A stretch of 64,000 nucleotides of DNA from positions 376,193-440,192 of the forward strand of contig JACYUE010000001.1 of assembly GCA_014841595.1 (NCBI GenBank), read 5' to 3'. The position numbers and the translations under genes are program-made. Below are positions 46,296-54,991 of this stretch, piece after piece. This DNA comes from Oxalobacteraceae sp. CFBP 8761. GTDB lineage: Bacteria > Pseudomonadota > Gammaproteobacteria > Burkholderiales > Burkholderiaceae_D. The notes under the pieces are model-generated. The model was not told where the DNA came from, did not search any database, and worked only from the letters and a program-made list of their open reading frames with translations. Positions within the stretch are counted from its first letter, which is position 1, and the number at the start of each line of letters is the position of its first letter.

Positions 46296-48014
46296 ATGCG
46301 TGCCTCACGATTTTTTATTTCAACTCTGAAAGAAGCGCCTTCCGATGCCGAGATCGTCAGCCACAAGCTGATGATGCGCGCCGGGATGATCAAGCGCCTG
46401 GGTTCCGGCATCTATACGTATATGCCGGTCGGGCTGCGCGTCATCCGCAAGGTCGAAGCGATCGTCCGTGAAGAAATGAATCGCGCTGGTGGTATCGAAC
46501 TCTTGATGCCGCTCGTGCAGCCGGCCGAACTGTGGCAAGAGACAGGTCGCTGGGACAAAATGGGCGACGAGCTGATGCGCGTGAAAGACCGCCATGGCCG
46601 CGACTTTGCAATCCAGCCGACGTCCGAAGAAGTCATCACCGACGTCGTGCGCAGCGAGATCAAGTCGTATCGCCAACTGCCGGTGAACTTCTATCATATC
46701 CAGACCAAGTTCCGCGACGAGCGCCGTCCGCGCTTCGGCCTGATGCGCGGCCGCGAATTCACGATGAAGGATGCCTATTCGTTCGACCGCGACGTCGCCG
46801 GCATGCAGACGTCGTACCAGACCATGTTCGACGCCTATACCCGCATCTTCACGCGCTTCGGCCTGAAGTTCCGCGCGGTGGCGGCCGACAACGGCGCCAT
46901 CGGCGGCACCGGTTCGCATGAATTCCACGTCATCGCCAGCACTGGCGAAGATGCGCTGGTCTACTGCCCGACGTCCGATTTCGCGGCCAATATGGAAGCG
47001 GCCGAAGCCGTCGCCAGCGGCGAGCGCGCCGCTCCCACGCAAACGCTGACCAAGACGCCAACCCCGGGCACGACCAAGTGCGAGACCGTCGCGGCGCTGC
47101 TGGGTGTGAACCTGGCGCAGACCGTCAAGACCATCGCTTTGACGGTCGAGAACGAAGGCAAGAAGAGCTACTGGGTGCTGCTGCTGCGCGGCGACCATGA
47201 ACTCAACGAGATCAAGGTCGGCAAAGTGGACGGCCTGGCCGGCCACCGCTTCTCGACCGAAGCTGAAATCCTCGAGGTGTTCGGCACCGTGCCGGGTTAC
47301 CTCGGTCCGGTTGCTACCCGTCTGCCAGTCACCGTCGTGGCTGACCGCACGGTCGCCAACATGGCCGACTTCGTGTGCGGCGCGAACGAACAAGACTTCC
47401 ACCACATCGGCGTGAACTGGGGGCGCGATCTGCCCGAGCCAATCGTGGCCGACCTGCGCAATGTCGTCGAAGGCGACCCGTCGCCGGACGGCAAGGGCGT
47501 GCTGGCGATCGAGCGCGGCATTGAAGTGGGCCACGTGTTCCAGCTCGGCACCGCGTACTCGCAGGCGATGGGCGCGACCTTCCTCGATGACGGCGGCCGG
47601 CCTGCGCCGCTGCAGATGGGCTGCTACGGCATCGGCGTGACCCGCATCCTGGGCGCGGCGATCGAGCAGAACTTCGACGACAAGGGCATCGTCTGGCCGG
47701 ACGCGCTGGCGCCATTCGAAGTGGTGCTGTGCCCGATGGGCATGGACCGCAGCGAGATGGTCAAGGACGCCACCGAGCAGCTGTATGCGTCGCTGTCGGC
47801 CATCGGTATCGACGTCATCGTCGACGACCGCGGCCTGCGGCCGGGCGCGATGTTCGCCGACTGGGAACTGATCGGCGTGCCGCACCGCGTCGTGATCGGC
47901 GAGCGTGGCCTGAAGGAAGGCAACCTCGAATACCAGGGCCGTCGCGATGCAGAAGCGAGTGGCGTGGCTGTCGGCGATATGCTCGGCTTCATCAAGGCCA
48001 AGCTGGGCAAGTGA
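46296..48014 (+). CDS. proS: Prolyl-tRNA synthetase
   Basis: A 572-residue class II synthetase of the bacterial type with an internal editing (YbaK-like) domain. Motif 1 lies around [17 protein letters not shown], motif 2 around [17 protein letters not shown], motif 3 near the C-terminal [14 protein letters not shown]. The insertion at about 225-400 is the deacylase domain. Length matches E. coli ProS (572). The final TGA overlaps the transglycosylase start. Confidence 0.97.
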   Translation: MRASRFFISTLKEAPSDAEIVSHKLMMRAGMIKRLGSGIYTYMPVGLRVIRKVEAIVREEMNRAGGIELLMPLVQPAELWQETGRWDKMGDELMRVKDRHGRDFAIQPTSEEVITDVVRSEIKSYRQLPVNFYHIQTKFRDERRPRFGLMRGREFTMKDAYSFDRDVAGMQTSYQTMFDAYTRIFTRFGLKFRAVAADNGAIGGTGSHEFHVIASTGEDALVYCPTSDFAANMEAAEAVASGERAAPTQTLTKTPTPGTTKCETVAALLGVNLAQTVKTIALTVENEGKKSYWVLLLRGDHELNEIKVGKVDGLAGHRFSTEAEILEVFGTVPGYLGPVATRLPVTVVADRTVANMADFVCGANEQDFHHIGVNWGRDLPEPIVADLRNVVEGDPSPDGKGVLAIERGIEVGHVFQLGTAYSQAMGATFLDDGGRPAPLQMGCYGIGVTRILGAAIEQNFDDKGIVWPDALAPFEVVLCPMGMDRSEMVKDATEQLYASLSAIGIDVIVDDRGLRPGAMFADWELIGVPHRVVIGERGLKEGNLEYQGRRDAEASGVAVGDMLGFIKAKLGK

Positions 48015-48637
48015 TGGCATTGCGCCTGGCCTCCTGGTCCGGAGGCGTGCTGCTGGCGCTGGCCTTCGGTCTGGCGGCGCCGGCGCATGCCGGCAACCAG
48101 AAAGAAGAAGCGCTGTCGGATTCGGTGCGTCTGGCGCTGGCCAACGCCATCGCCGACGCGCGTCCGCCGCGCCCGACTTTCCGCACCGAGGCGGGACGGG
48201 CGCGCTACCAGGCGTGGTTCGACCAGATGTCGCCGCGCCTGGCCAAGCGCCTGCCCGACGTCCAGACCCGCACCGAGTTCCTCGAGACCGCGTGGTATGA
48301 AGCGACCCGCGCGGGCCTGGATCCGGGACTGGTGCTGGGCCTGATCCAGGTGGAATCGGCCTACCGCAAGTATGCGATCTCGATTGCCGGCGCGCGCGGC
48401 TACATGCAGGTGATGCCGTTCTGGACCAAGGCGATCGGCGACGGCGACCGCCGCCGCCTGTTCCACATGCAGACCAATCTGCGCTACGGGTGCGCGATCC
48501 TGCGCATGTATATCGACATGGAGCGGGGCGACCTGTACCTGGCGCTGGGCCGCTACAACGGCAGCCGGGGCAAGCCGAAGTACCCGAACGCGGTGCTGGC
48601 CGCATGGAAGAACTGGGAATTCAAACCGGGGGCGTGA
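48014..48637 (+). CDS. Exported lytic transglycosylase (SLT fold)
   Basis: A 207-residue protein with a signal peptide (about 1-26). Residues about 95-205 match the soluble lytic transglycosylase fold: catalytic Glu114 in IQVESAYRKY, then GARGYMQVMPFW and the LALGRYNGSRG repeat. It cleaves peptidoglycan glycan strands in the periplasm. The ATG overlaps the proS stop by one base (TGATG), so it is translated from the same mRNA. Confidence 0.9.
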   Translation: MALRLASWSGGVLLALAFGLAAPAHAGNQKEEALSDSVRLALANAIADARPPRPTFRTEAGRARYQAWFDQMSPRLAKRLPDVQTRTEFLETAWYEATRAGLDPGLVLGLIQVESAYRKYAISIAGARGYMQVMPFWTKAIGDGDRRRLFHMQTNLRYGCAILRMYIDMERGDLYLALGRYNGSRGKPKYPNAVLAAWKNWEFKPGA

Positions 48638-48730
48638 AGCGTCCCTGCCTTGTACAAAACCCTAACATAGCAATCCACCACGCCGTCATCGACGCAGTGT
48701 AGACTTCCCGCTTTCCCCAGTGAGGACTGC

Positions 48731-50176
48731 ATGCGACCCATTCTTTTCACCGCTGGCGCACTGCTGGCGGCGCTCACCGGCTGCGCGGCCACGCCGCCGG
48801 TCTCGACCGCGACTGCGACCCCGGCCCTGACGGCCAACCCGGTCGACCAGCGCGCAAAGAACATCATCTTCTTCCTGGGCGACGGCATGGGCGTCAACAC
48901 GCTCACTGCGGCGCGCATCTTTGCCGTCGGCGAAGAGGGCGAACTGGCGATTGACCGCCTGCCCGAATCGGCCTTCGTGAAGACCTTCTCCAACGATGCG
49001 CAGGTCACCGACAGCGCCGCCTCGATGGCCGCCTACATGACCGGCGTGAAGCAGAACAACGGCGTGATCTCGATGTCGGCCGGCACCCGTTCGATTGCGC
49101 CCGCCAAGGATGCCAACGGCAACAGCCTGGTGAGCCGCTGCGAGAACGGCGAAGCGGCTGTCACGCTGCTCGAACTGGCCCGCAAGCGCGGCATGGCCGT
49201 GGGCGTGGTCACCAATACCAGCGTCACCGACGCCACCCCGGCCGCGACCTATGCCCACGCCTGCCATCGCAAGCTGGAAACCGATATCGCCGCCAGCCTG
49301 GTGCCCGGCGGGGCCGGCTACAACGGGGCGCTGGGCGCCAATGGCCTGGACGTCCTGTTCGGCGGCGGCGCGCAGCAATTCACGCCGTTCGCGCGTGGCG
49401 GCAAGCGCGCCGACAACCGCGATCTGCAGGCCGAGCTCAAGGCCAAGGGTTTCCGGGTCGTGGGCGACACCGCCGGGTTCAATGCCTTGACGCCAGGCGC
49501 GCCGGTCGTGGGCCTGTTCGCCGCCAACCACATGGACTTCGACGCGACCCGCGACCCCGCCCGTCAACCGGCGCTGCCGGCCATGACGACCAAGGCGATC
49601 GAGCTGCTGGCGCCGCACCGTGGAGGTTTCTTCCTGATGGTCGAGGGCGGCCTGATCGACCATGCGCTGCACGCCACGCTCGGCAAACGCGCGCTGCAGG
49701 AGACGGTGACGTACAACGCCGCGCTGCAGGCGGCGCTCGAACGCATGGAAGCGCTCGACCCGGGCCTGAAGAACACGCTGATCGTCGCCACCGCCGACCA
49801 TGACCACACGCTGCTGCTGAACGGCTATGCAGCGCGCACCGGCAAGACCACGCCTGCCAACCCGGGTGTACTGGGCCTGGTGCGCACGGCCGACGGCAAG
49901 CCGACGCTCGACAGCCAGGGCATGCCGTACACGATCATCGGCTTCGGCACGGGCGAGAATCGCCACCAGGGCGGGCGCACCACGCCGCTGACCGACGCCG
50001 TCGTCGCGGCCGACGACTACCACCAGCAAGCGGTCGTGCGCACGCGCGCGGGCGCCGAGACGCATGGCGGCAGCGACGTCTACCTGGGCGCAGCCGGCGC
50101 GAACGCGGAGCTGTTCCGCGGGACCATCGACAACACGCGCGTCTTCAATCTGATCAAGACCGCAGCCGGTCTGTAA
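48731..50176 (+). CDS. Alkaline phosphatase, lipoprotein form
   Basis: A 481-residue PhoA-family phosphatase. The lipobox LTGC puts the lipidated Cys at residue 18, so it is membrane-anchored. Asp51 in FFLGDGMG and nucleophile Ser95 in VTDSAASMA are metal and catalytic residues; the second metal site is in ADHDHT and ETHGGSD. A paralogue follows 16 bases later. No convincing Pho box is seen upstream. Confidence 0.92.
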   Translation: MRPILFTAGALLAALTGCAATPPVSTATATPALTANPVDQRAKNIIFFLGDGMGVNTLTAARIFAVGEEGELAIDRLPESAFVKTFSNDAQVTDSAASMAAYMTGVKQNNGVISMSAGTRSIAPAKDANGNSLVSRCENGEAAVTLLELARKRGMAVGVVTNTSVTDATPAATYAHACHRKLETDIAASLVPGGAGYNGALGANGLDVLFGGGAQQFTPFARGGKRADNRDLQAELKAKGFRVVGDTAGFNALTPGAPVVGLFAANHMDFDATRDPARQPALPAMTTKAIELLAPHRGGFFLMVEGGLIDHALHATLGKRALQETVTYNAALQAALERMEALDPGLKNTLIVATADHDHTLLLNGYAARTGKTTPANPGVLGLVRTADGKPTLDSQGMPYTIIGFGTGENRHQGGRTTPLTDAVVAADDYHQQAVVRTRAGAETHGGSDVYLGAAGANAELFRGTIDNTRVFNLIKTAAGL

Positions 50177-50192
50177 GCACGAGAAATCCACC

Positions 50193-51566
50193 ATGACTTC
50201 ACGACGCATTCTCCCGCTGCTGCTGGCCGCCGCCTTTGGCGCAGCGCTGCCGGCAACGGCTTCGGCCCAGCAAAAGGCGAAGAACATCATCTTCTTCCTT
50301 GGCGACGGCATGGGCCCGTCCGTCACCACCGCCGCCCGCATCTACCGCGGCGGCGAAGACAGCCTGCTGCACTTCGAGCGCCTGATGGAGCGCACCGCGC
50401 GCATCAAGACCTATTCGCTCGATTACCAGACCACCGACAGCGCGCCGTCGATGGGGTCGTACATGACCGGCATGAAGCTCAATAACGACGTCATCTCGCA
50501 GGCCGGCGCACGCACGATCAACCCGACCAAAGACGGCGTCGACCAGTGCGGCGCGAATAACGGCACGCCTGCCGTGACGATCCTGGAGCTGGCCAAGGCA
50601 CGGGGCCGCGCCACCGGCGCTATCACCACGACCGAACTGACGCACGCCACGCCCGCGTCGACCTTCGCACACACCTGCAGCCGCGATGCGGCCTACACGA
50701 TCGCGCAGCAGCTCGTGCCGGGCGGCGCCGGCTACAACGCGGCGCTGGGCGACGGCGTCGATGTGCTGATGGGCGGCGGGCGCAATCACTTCACGCCACG
50801 CGACGCGGCGCTCAATCCGAAGGGCCGGCCGGATGGACGCGACCTGATGGCCGAATTTGCCGGCGCCGGCTATTACGTGGCCGGCACCCGCGCCGGCATG
50901 ATGTCGGCCAAGGCAGGGCGCAAGTTCGTCGGCATCTACAGTGACAGCAGCCACCTCGATTACGCGTACCAGCGCCGCCCCGAGCAGCCGACGCTGGCGG
51001 AGATGACGGGCAAGGCGATCGATCTGCTGTCGACCAACCCGAACGGCTTCTTCCTGATGGTCGAAGGGGGCAAGATCGACCATGCGCTGCACGACACCCG
51101 CGCGAAGCACGCACTGGAAGAGACGGTGGCGTTCGACGACGCGTTGCAGCTGGCGGTCGAGCGCATGCGCGCGATCGATCCGGGCCTGCAGAACACGCTG
51201 ATCGTGCTCACCGCCGACCATGACCACACGATGCAGATCAACGGCTACCCGAAACGCGGCAACCCGATCCTGGATATCGTGCGCGACTACGCGACGGGCG
51301 AGCCGAAGAAGGATGCGGACGGCAAGACGTTCACCACGCTGGTGTTTGGCAATGGTCCGAACCGGCCGGACATGCGCGCCGATGTCGATGGCATGGCCGC
51401 ACAGGGCGACGATTACCACCAGGAGACAGGCGTGCACAAGTCGTCCGAAACCCATGGCGGCGGCGATGTGAAACTGTATGCGACCGGCGCCGGCTCGGCG
51501 TCATTCAAAGGCACGATGGAGAATACCCGCGTGTTCGAACTGATGAAGGCTGCCGGCGGCCTGTAA
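50193..51566 (+). CDS. Alkaline phosphatase, periplasmic form
   Basis: A 457-residue PhoA-family phosphatase with a cleavable signal peptide (about 1-25, ends ASA) instead of a lipobox. Asp38 in FFLGDGMG and nucleophile Ser83 in TTDSAPSMG match the upstream paralogue, as do ADHDHT and ETHGGGD. The pair arose by tandem duplication and diverged in localisation signal. A double hairpin and terminator follow. Confidence 0.92.
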   Translation: MTSRRILPLLLAAAFGAALPATASAQQKAKNIIFFLGDGMGPSVTTAARIYRGGEDSLLHFERLMERTARIKTYSLDYQTTDSAPSMGSYMTGMKLNNDVISQAGARTINPTKDGVDQCGANNGTPAVTILELAKARGRATGAITTTELTHATPASTFAHTCSRDAAYTIAQQLVPGGAGYNAALGDGVDVLMGGGRNHFTPRDAALNPKGRPDGRDLMAEFAGAGYYVAGTRAGMMSAKAGRKFVGIYSDSSHLDYAYQRRPEQPTLAEMTGKAIDLLSTNPNGFFLMVEGGKIDHALHDTRAKHALEETVAFDDALQLAVERMRAIDPGLQNTLIVLTADHDHTMQINGYPKRGNPILDIVRDYATGEPKKDADGKTFTTLVFGNGPNRPDMRADVDGMAAQGDDYHQETGVHKSSETHGGGDVKLYATGAGSASFKGTMENTRVFELMKAAGGL

Positions 51567-51572
51567 GTTCAG

Positions 51573-51632
51573 ATTCAGGTTATTTACACCTGAATAACAA
51601 AAAGCCCCGGATTTGATTCCGGGGCTTTTTTT
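51573..51632 (+). terminator. Bidirectional terminator between phosphatase and SWIB genes
   Basis: AAAAAGCCCCGGA (51599-51611) pairs with TCCGGGGCTTTTTTT (51618-51632). A first small stem ATTCAGGT/ACCTGAAT (51573-51580 with 51588-51595) precedes it. A- and T-runs on both sides allow use by the convergent SWIB gene too. Confidence 0.9.
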
Positions 51633-51666
51633 AATCAGCGAGACGTCGACTGAATATAACCTGAAC

Positions 51667-52071
51667 TTATTTCAGATGATCCGAAATCAGTTTGGTCATT
51701 TCAAACATCGAGACTTGCTCTTTGCCGCCGAAGACTGCTTTGAGCTTGTCGTCGCCATTGATCATGCGACGGTTTGCCGGATCTTGCAGGTCTTTCGACT
51801 TGATGTAATCCCAGACCTTTTTGGTCACTTCGGTGCGTGGCAGCGGCTTGTCGCCAACGACTGCAGCGAGCGTGGCCGACGGGGTCATGGCTTTCATGAA
51901 CGCGGCGTTTGGCTTGCGTGCAACTGCTGGCTTGTCGGCCGATTTGTCAGCCGTTTTAGCGGCTGCTTTTGCTGGTGCTGCTGCCTTTTTTGCTGCGGGC
52001 TTGGCCGCTGCAGCAGGCTTGGCAGCTGCTTTTTTTGCTGGTGCTGCAGTGGTTTTTTTGGCTGTTGCCAT
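51667..52071 (-). CDS. SWIB/MDM2-domain protein with histone H1-like tail
   Basis: A 134-residue protein. Residues 1-55 are Lys/Ala-rich (KKTTAAPAKKAAAKPAAAAK) like histone H1 tails and bacterial HU extensions. Residues about 58-134 form a SWIB domain (PLPRTEVTKKVWDYIKSKDL), a fold otherwise typical of eukaryotic chromatin remodellers and chlamydial proteins. I chose the ATG at 52071, preceded by AGGAGG at 7 bases; an upstream in-frame start lacks a site. It probably binds DNA through the tail. Its role in bacteria is not established. Confidence 0.88.
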   Translation of the reverse strand: MATAKKTTAAPAKKAAAKPAAAAKPAAKKAAAPAKAAAKTADKSADKPAVARKPNAAFMKAMTPSATLAAVVGDKPLPRTEVTKKVWDYIKSKDLQDPANRRMINGDDKLKAVFGGKEQVSMFEMTKLISDHLK

Positions 52072-52248
52072 CTTCGAGCCTCCTAAAACGAACACATGGA
52101 AAAATGCGTAATTTATCGCACGCCTATATTGGTAGCGTTTTACTGTTCGTGCAAGTCTTTTTCCAAACTTTTTCACTCTGATAAGCGGCTAAATGGGCGC
52201 TATCGCACACAACAACGCACGGGAACGATAAAACGCCGACAAGGGGCG

Positions 52249-52283
52249 TAAAAAAACCGCGCAAAGCGATACTCTGCGCGGTT
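52249..52283 (-). terminator. Rho-independent terminator of ffh
   Basis: AACCGCGCA (52254-52262) pairs with TGCGCGGTT (52275-52283), followed on the minus strand by a T-run (AAAAAA on the plus strand, 52250-52255). It lies 22 bases past the ffh stop. Confidence 0.85.
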
Positions 52284-52304
52284 CTGCGAGCGGAAAACAA
52301 CCGA

Positions 52305-53672
52305 TTAGCGCATGCCGGGCATCATGCCCTTCATCCCGCGCATCATCTTCATCAGGCCGCCGCCTTTGAGCTTTTTCATCATCGTCTGCATCTGGTCATA
52401 CTGATTGAGCATGCGATTGACTTCCTGCACCTGGACACCGGCACCGGCCGCAATGCGGCGCTTGCGGTTGGCCTTGATCAGTTCGGGTTTCGCGCGCTCG
52501 AGCGGCGTCATCGAATCGATGATGCCGACCATGCGCTGGACCGATTTCTCGGCCTGGCCCATGTTCGCGCCTGCCGCGGCTTGCTGGAACTGGGCCGGCA
52601 GCTTGTCCATCAGGCCGGCCATGCCGCCCATCTTTTTCATTTGCGTCAGCTGCGACTTGAAGTCGTTCATGTCGAAGCGGCCGCCGACCTTGATCTTGTT
52701 GGCCAGTTCGGCTGCCGCTTCGGCGTCGACACCCTTGCGCGCTTCTTCGACCAGCGCCAGGATGTCGCCCATGCCCAGCACGCGGTTGGCCATGCGGGCC
52801 GGATCGAAGGCTTCGAGGCCGTCGAGTTTTTCGGAGACACCGGCAAACTTGATCGGTTTGCCCGTCACGTGCCGCACCGACAGCGCCGCACCGCCGCGCG
52901 AGTCGCCATCGAGCTTGGTCAGCACGATGCCGGTCAGGGGCAGGGCGTCGTTGAACGCCTTGGCGGTGTTGATCGCATCCTGGCCCAGCATGGCGTCGAC
53001 GACGAACAGCGTCTCGATCGGGTTGACGGCGGCGTGCACGGCCGCGATCTCTTGCATCATCGCTTCGTCGATACCGAGGCGACCCGCGGTATCGATGATC
53101 AGGACGTCGTGGTAATGCTTCTTGGCCCAGTCGAGTGCGGCCAGTGCAATGTCAACCGGCTTGTCGCTGGCGGTCGACGGGAAGAAGTCGGCGCCGACCT
53201 GCCTGGTCACCGATTCGAGCTGCGCGATTGCGGCCGGACGGTAGACGTCGGCCGAGACGGTCAGGACCTTCTTCTTTTTCTGTTCCTTCAGGTACTTGGC
53301 CAGCTTGCCGGTGGTGGTGGTTTTACCAACACCCTGCAGACCGGCCATCAGGATGATCGCCGGCGGTTGCTGGGCGAACGACAACTGGCTGGCCTCGGGG
53401 CCGAGGTCGGCGCCCATCAGGGCCGCCAGTTCCTTCTGCACCACGCCCACGAGCGCCTGGCCCGGGCTGAGCGAGCCGACGACTTCTTCGCCGAGGGCTT
53501 TTTCCTTGACCTTGGCGATGAATTCACGCACCGCCGGCAGCGCCACGTCGGCCTCGAGCAGGGCCATGCGCACTTCGCGCAGCATCTCTGCAGTGTTTGC
53601 CTCGGTGAGGCGCGCCTCGCCGCGCATGGTCTTGACGACCTTGGCAAGGCGTTGGGTGAGGTTATCTAGCAT
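52305..53672 (-). CDS. ffh: Signal recognition particle protein Ffh
   Basis: A 455-residue SRP54 GTPase. With 4.5S RNA it targets nascent membrane proteins to FtsY. The order is an N domain (1-85), a G domain with GLQGVGKTTTT at 111-121, TKLDGDSRGG, and a Met-rich M domain ending MMKKLKGGGLMKMMRGM. The ATG at 53672 (MLDNLTQ) fits the family; an upstream in-frame start adds 24 residues with no support. Divergent from a CcsA-like gene as in E. coli ffh/ypjD. Confidence 0.96.
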   Translation of the reverse strand: MLDNLTQRLAKVVKTMRGEARLTEANTAEMLREVRMALLEADVALPAVREFIAKVKEKALGEEVVGSLSPGQALVGVVQKELAALMGADLGPEASQLSFAQQPPAIILMAGLQGVGKTTTTGKLAKYLKEQKKKKVLTVSADVYRPAAIAQLESVTRQVGADFFPSTASDKPVDIALAALDWAKKHYHDVLIIDTAGRLGIDEAMMQEIAAVHAAVNPIETLFVVDAMLGQDAINTAKAFNDALPLTGIVLTKLDGDSRGGAALSVRHVTGKPIKFAGVSEKLDGLEAFDPARMANRVLGMGDILALVEEARKGVDAEAAAELANKIKVGGRFDMNDFKSQLTQMKKMGGMAGLMDKLPAQFQQAAAGANMGQAEKSVQRMVGIIDSMTPLERAKPELIKANRKRRIAAGAGVQVQEVNRMLNQYDQMQTMMKKLKGGGLMKMMRGMKGMMPGMR

Positions 53673-53717
53673 GTTCAACCTAATTAGTAAGGGCACATCG
53701 GACGCGCGGTCCCGAGC

Positions 53718-53755
53718 AAAATGCCGGTGGGCGAGCGCCGCCAAAGCGGCATTTT
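53718..53755. other. Inverted repeat in the ffh upstream region
   Basis: AAAATGCCG (53718-53726) and CGGCATTTT (53747-53755) are perfectly inverted with a 20-base GC-rich loop, in the 254-base spacer between divergent ffh and the CcsA-like gene. It could be a leader hairpin or a protein site. Nothing else was seen in that spacer. Confidence 0.35.
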
Positions 53756-53926
53756 ACCTTGCGCAGGTGCTGCTGGTTCTTCCGGCGGACGGCAGGCGCA
53801 CATTTTTTCAGCAAACCGTGGCGTTTTGCACTGGAGGAAAGCGTGGGCGGCGCCGGCCCGCATGCCAGGTGGGCGAAAAATCCGCCTACCCCACGGCGGC
53901 ACCATGCAATGGTGTAGACTCCCGTC

Positions 53927-54730
53927 ATGCAGAATTTCCTCTTCCTTGCCGCGGCTTTCCTGTACGCGGTATGCGCCCTGCTGCCATCGCGCCGCGCGCC
54001 GGCCATCTCGGCCGTGACGGCCGGCGCATGGGCGCTGCACGGCGTCTCGCTCGGCATGGACGTGATGGTGCCGGGCCGGCTGCGTGTCGGTTTCGCCATC
54101 ATGCTGTCGTCCGCGCTGTGGGTGTCCGTGGCCGCCTACTGGCTCGAAAACCGCAATTTCGCCCTCGACGGCATGCGTCGCCTGGTGATGCCGTTTGCCG
54201 CCGTGGCCGCGCTGCTGCCGCTGCTGTTCCCCGGCACCCTGACGCCGCTGGCCGGCAAGTCGCCGGCGTTTGGCTGGCATATCGCGGTTGCGGTGCTGGC
54301 CTACAGCACCCTGACCATTGCCGCCTTCCACGCCGTGCTGATGGCATTGCAGGAAGCGCGGCTGCATACCCGCACCGCCGGTGGCGGCCGGTTTGACGCC
54401 GCGCTCGACCAGCTGCCGGCGCTTCTTACCATGGAAAAACTGCTGTTCCGGGTGATCTGGATCGGCTTCATCCTGCTCAGCCTGACGGTGCTGTCGGGCT
54501 TCGTGTTCTCCGAACAGGTGTTCGGCAGGCCGCTGCTGCTCGACCACAAGAGCGTGTTCGCGCTGCTGTCGTGGGCGCTGTTCGCGGCGCTGCTGGCGGG
54601 GCGCCGCTGGCGAGGCTGGCGCGGCAAGACCGCACTGCGCTTCACGCTGGCCGGGTTTGCCACGCTGGCGCTGGCCTATGTCGGCAGCCGTTTCGTGCTC
54701 GAAGTTATCCTGCACCGGGGAACCATCTGA
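53927..54730 (+). CDS. CcsA/YpjD-like cytochrome c assembly membrane protein
   Basis: A 267-residue inner-membrane protein with about eight hydrophobic segments, of the cytochrome c assembly (CcsA/CcmC-like, heme-handling) family. AFGWHIAVAVLAYSTLTIAAFHA and LLLDHKSVFALLSWALFAALL hold conserved His residues of the family. E. coli YpjD is the neighbour of ffh and is its closest named relative. Its TGA overlaps the ATG of the PP0621 gene. Confidence 0.88.
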   Translation: MQNFLFLAAAFLYAVCALLPSRRAPAISAVTAGAWALHGVSLGMDVMVPGRLRVGFAIMLSSALWVSVAAYWLENRNFALDGMRRLVMPFAAVAALLPLLFPGTLTPLAGKSPAFGWHIAVAVLAYSTLTIAAFHAVLMALQEARLHTRTAGGGRFDAALDQLPALLTMEKLLFRVIWIGFILLSLTVLSGFVFSEQVFGRPLLLDHKSVFALLSWALFAALLAGRRWRGWRGKTALRFTLAGFATLALAYVGSRFVLEVILHRGTI

Positions 54731-54978
54731 TGCGACTATTATTCTGGATTGCCTTCATCGCACTCGTCGTCTTTGCGGTGCGCAACAAGCTGCGCGCCAT
54801 GAGCAAACGTGCGGCCGTACCGCCGCAGGCGCGCCCCGGCACGGCCAAGGCGCCGGTGCAGATCGAAGCGATGGCCCAATGTACCCACTGCGGCATGTAC
54901 TTCCCGGCGTCCGAATCGGTGCGCGCCGACGGCCACGACTACTGTTCGCCAGGCCACGTGCGCCTGCCGCCGCCGTAG
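54730..54978 (+). CDS. PP0621-family membrane-anchored zinc-ribbon protein
   Basis: An 82-residue protein. Residues 1-20 are a hydrophobic anchor (LLFWIAFIALVVFAVRN). The C-terminal part has CTHCGMYFPASE and YCSPGH, a likely zinc-binding set, as in the PP0621 family. It is the usual gene ahead of pilS in betaproteobacteria. ATG overlaps the upstream stop (TGATG). Confidence 0.85.
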   Translation: MRLLFWIAFIALVVFAVRNKLRAMSKRAAVPPQARPGTAKAPVQIEAMAQCTHCGMYFPASESVRADGHDYCSPGHVRLPPP

Positions 54979-54991
54979 GCGCAGGCCGGCC

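Noticed and set aside
46320..48605. A 761-codon minus-strand frame opposite proS
   Set aside because: Biased composition, no family match, and completely covered by proS and the transglycosylase.
48680..48712. Pho box ahead of the first alkaline phosphatase
   Set aside because: Only one half-site-like CCGTCAT is seen; spacing and second half do not fit.
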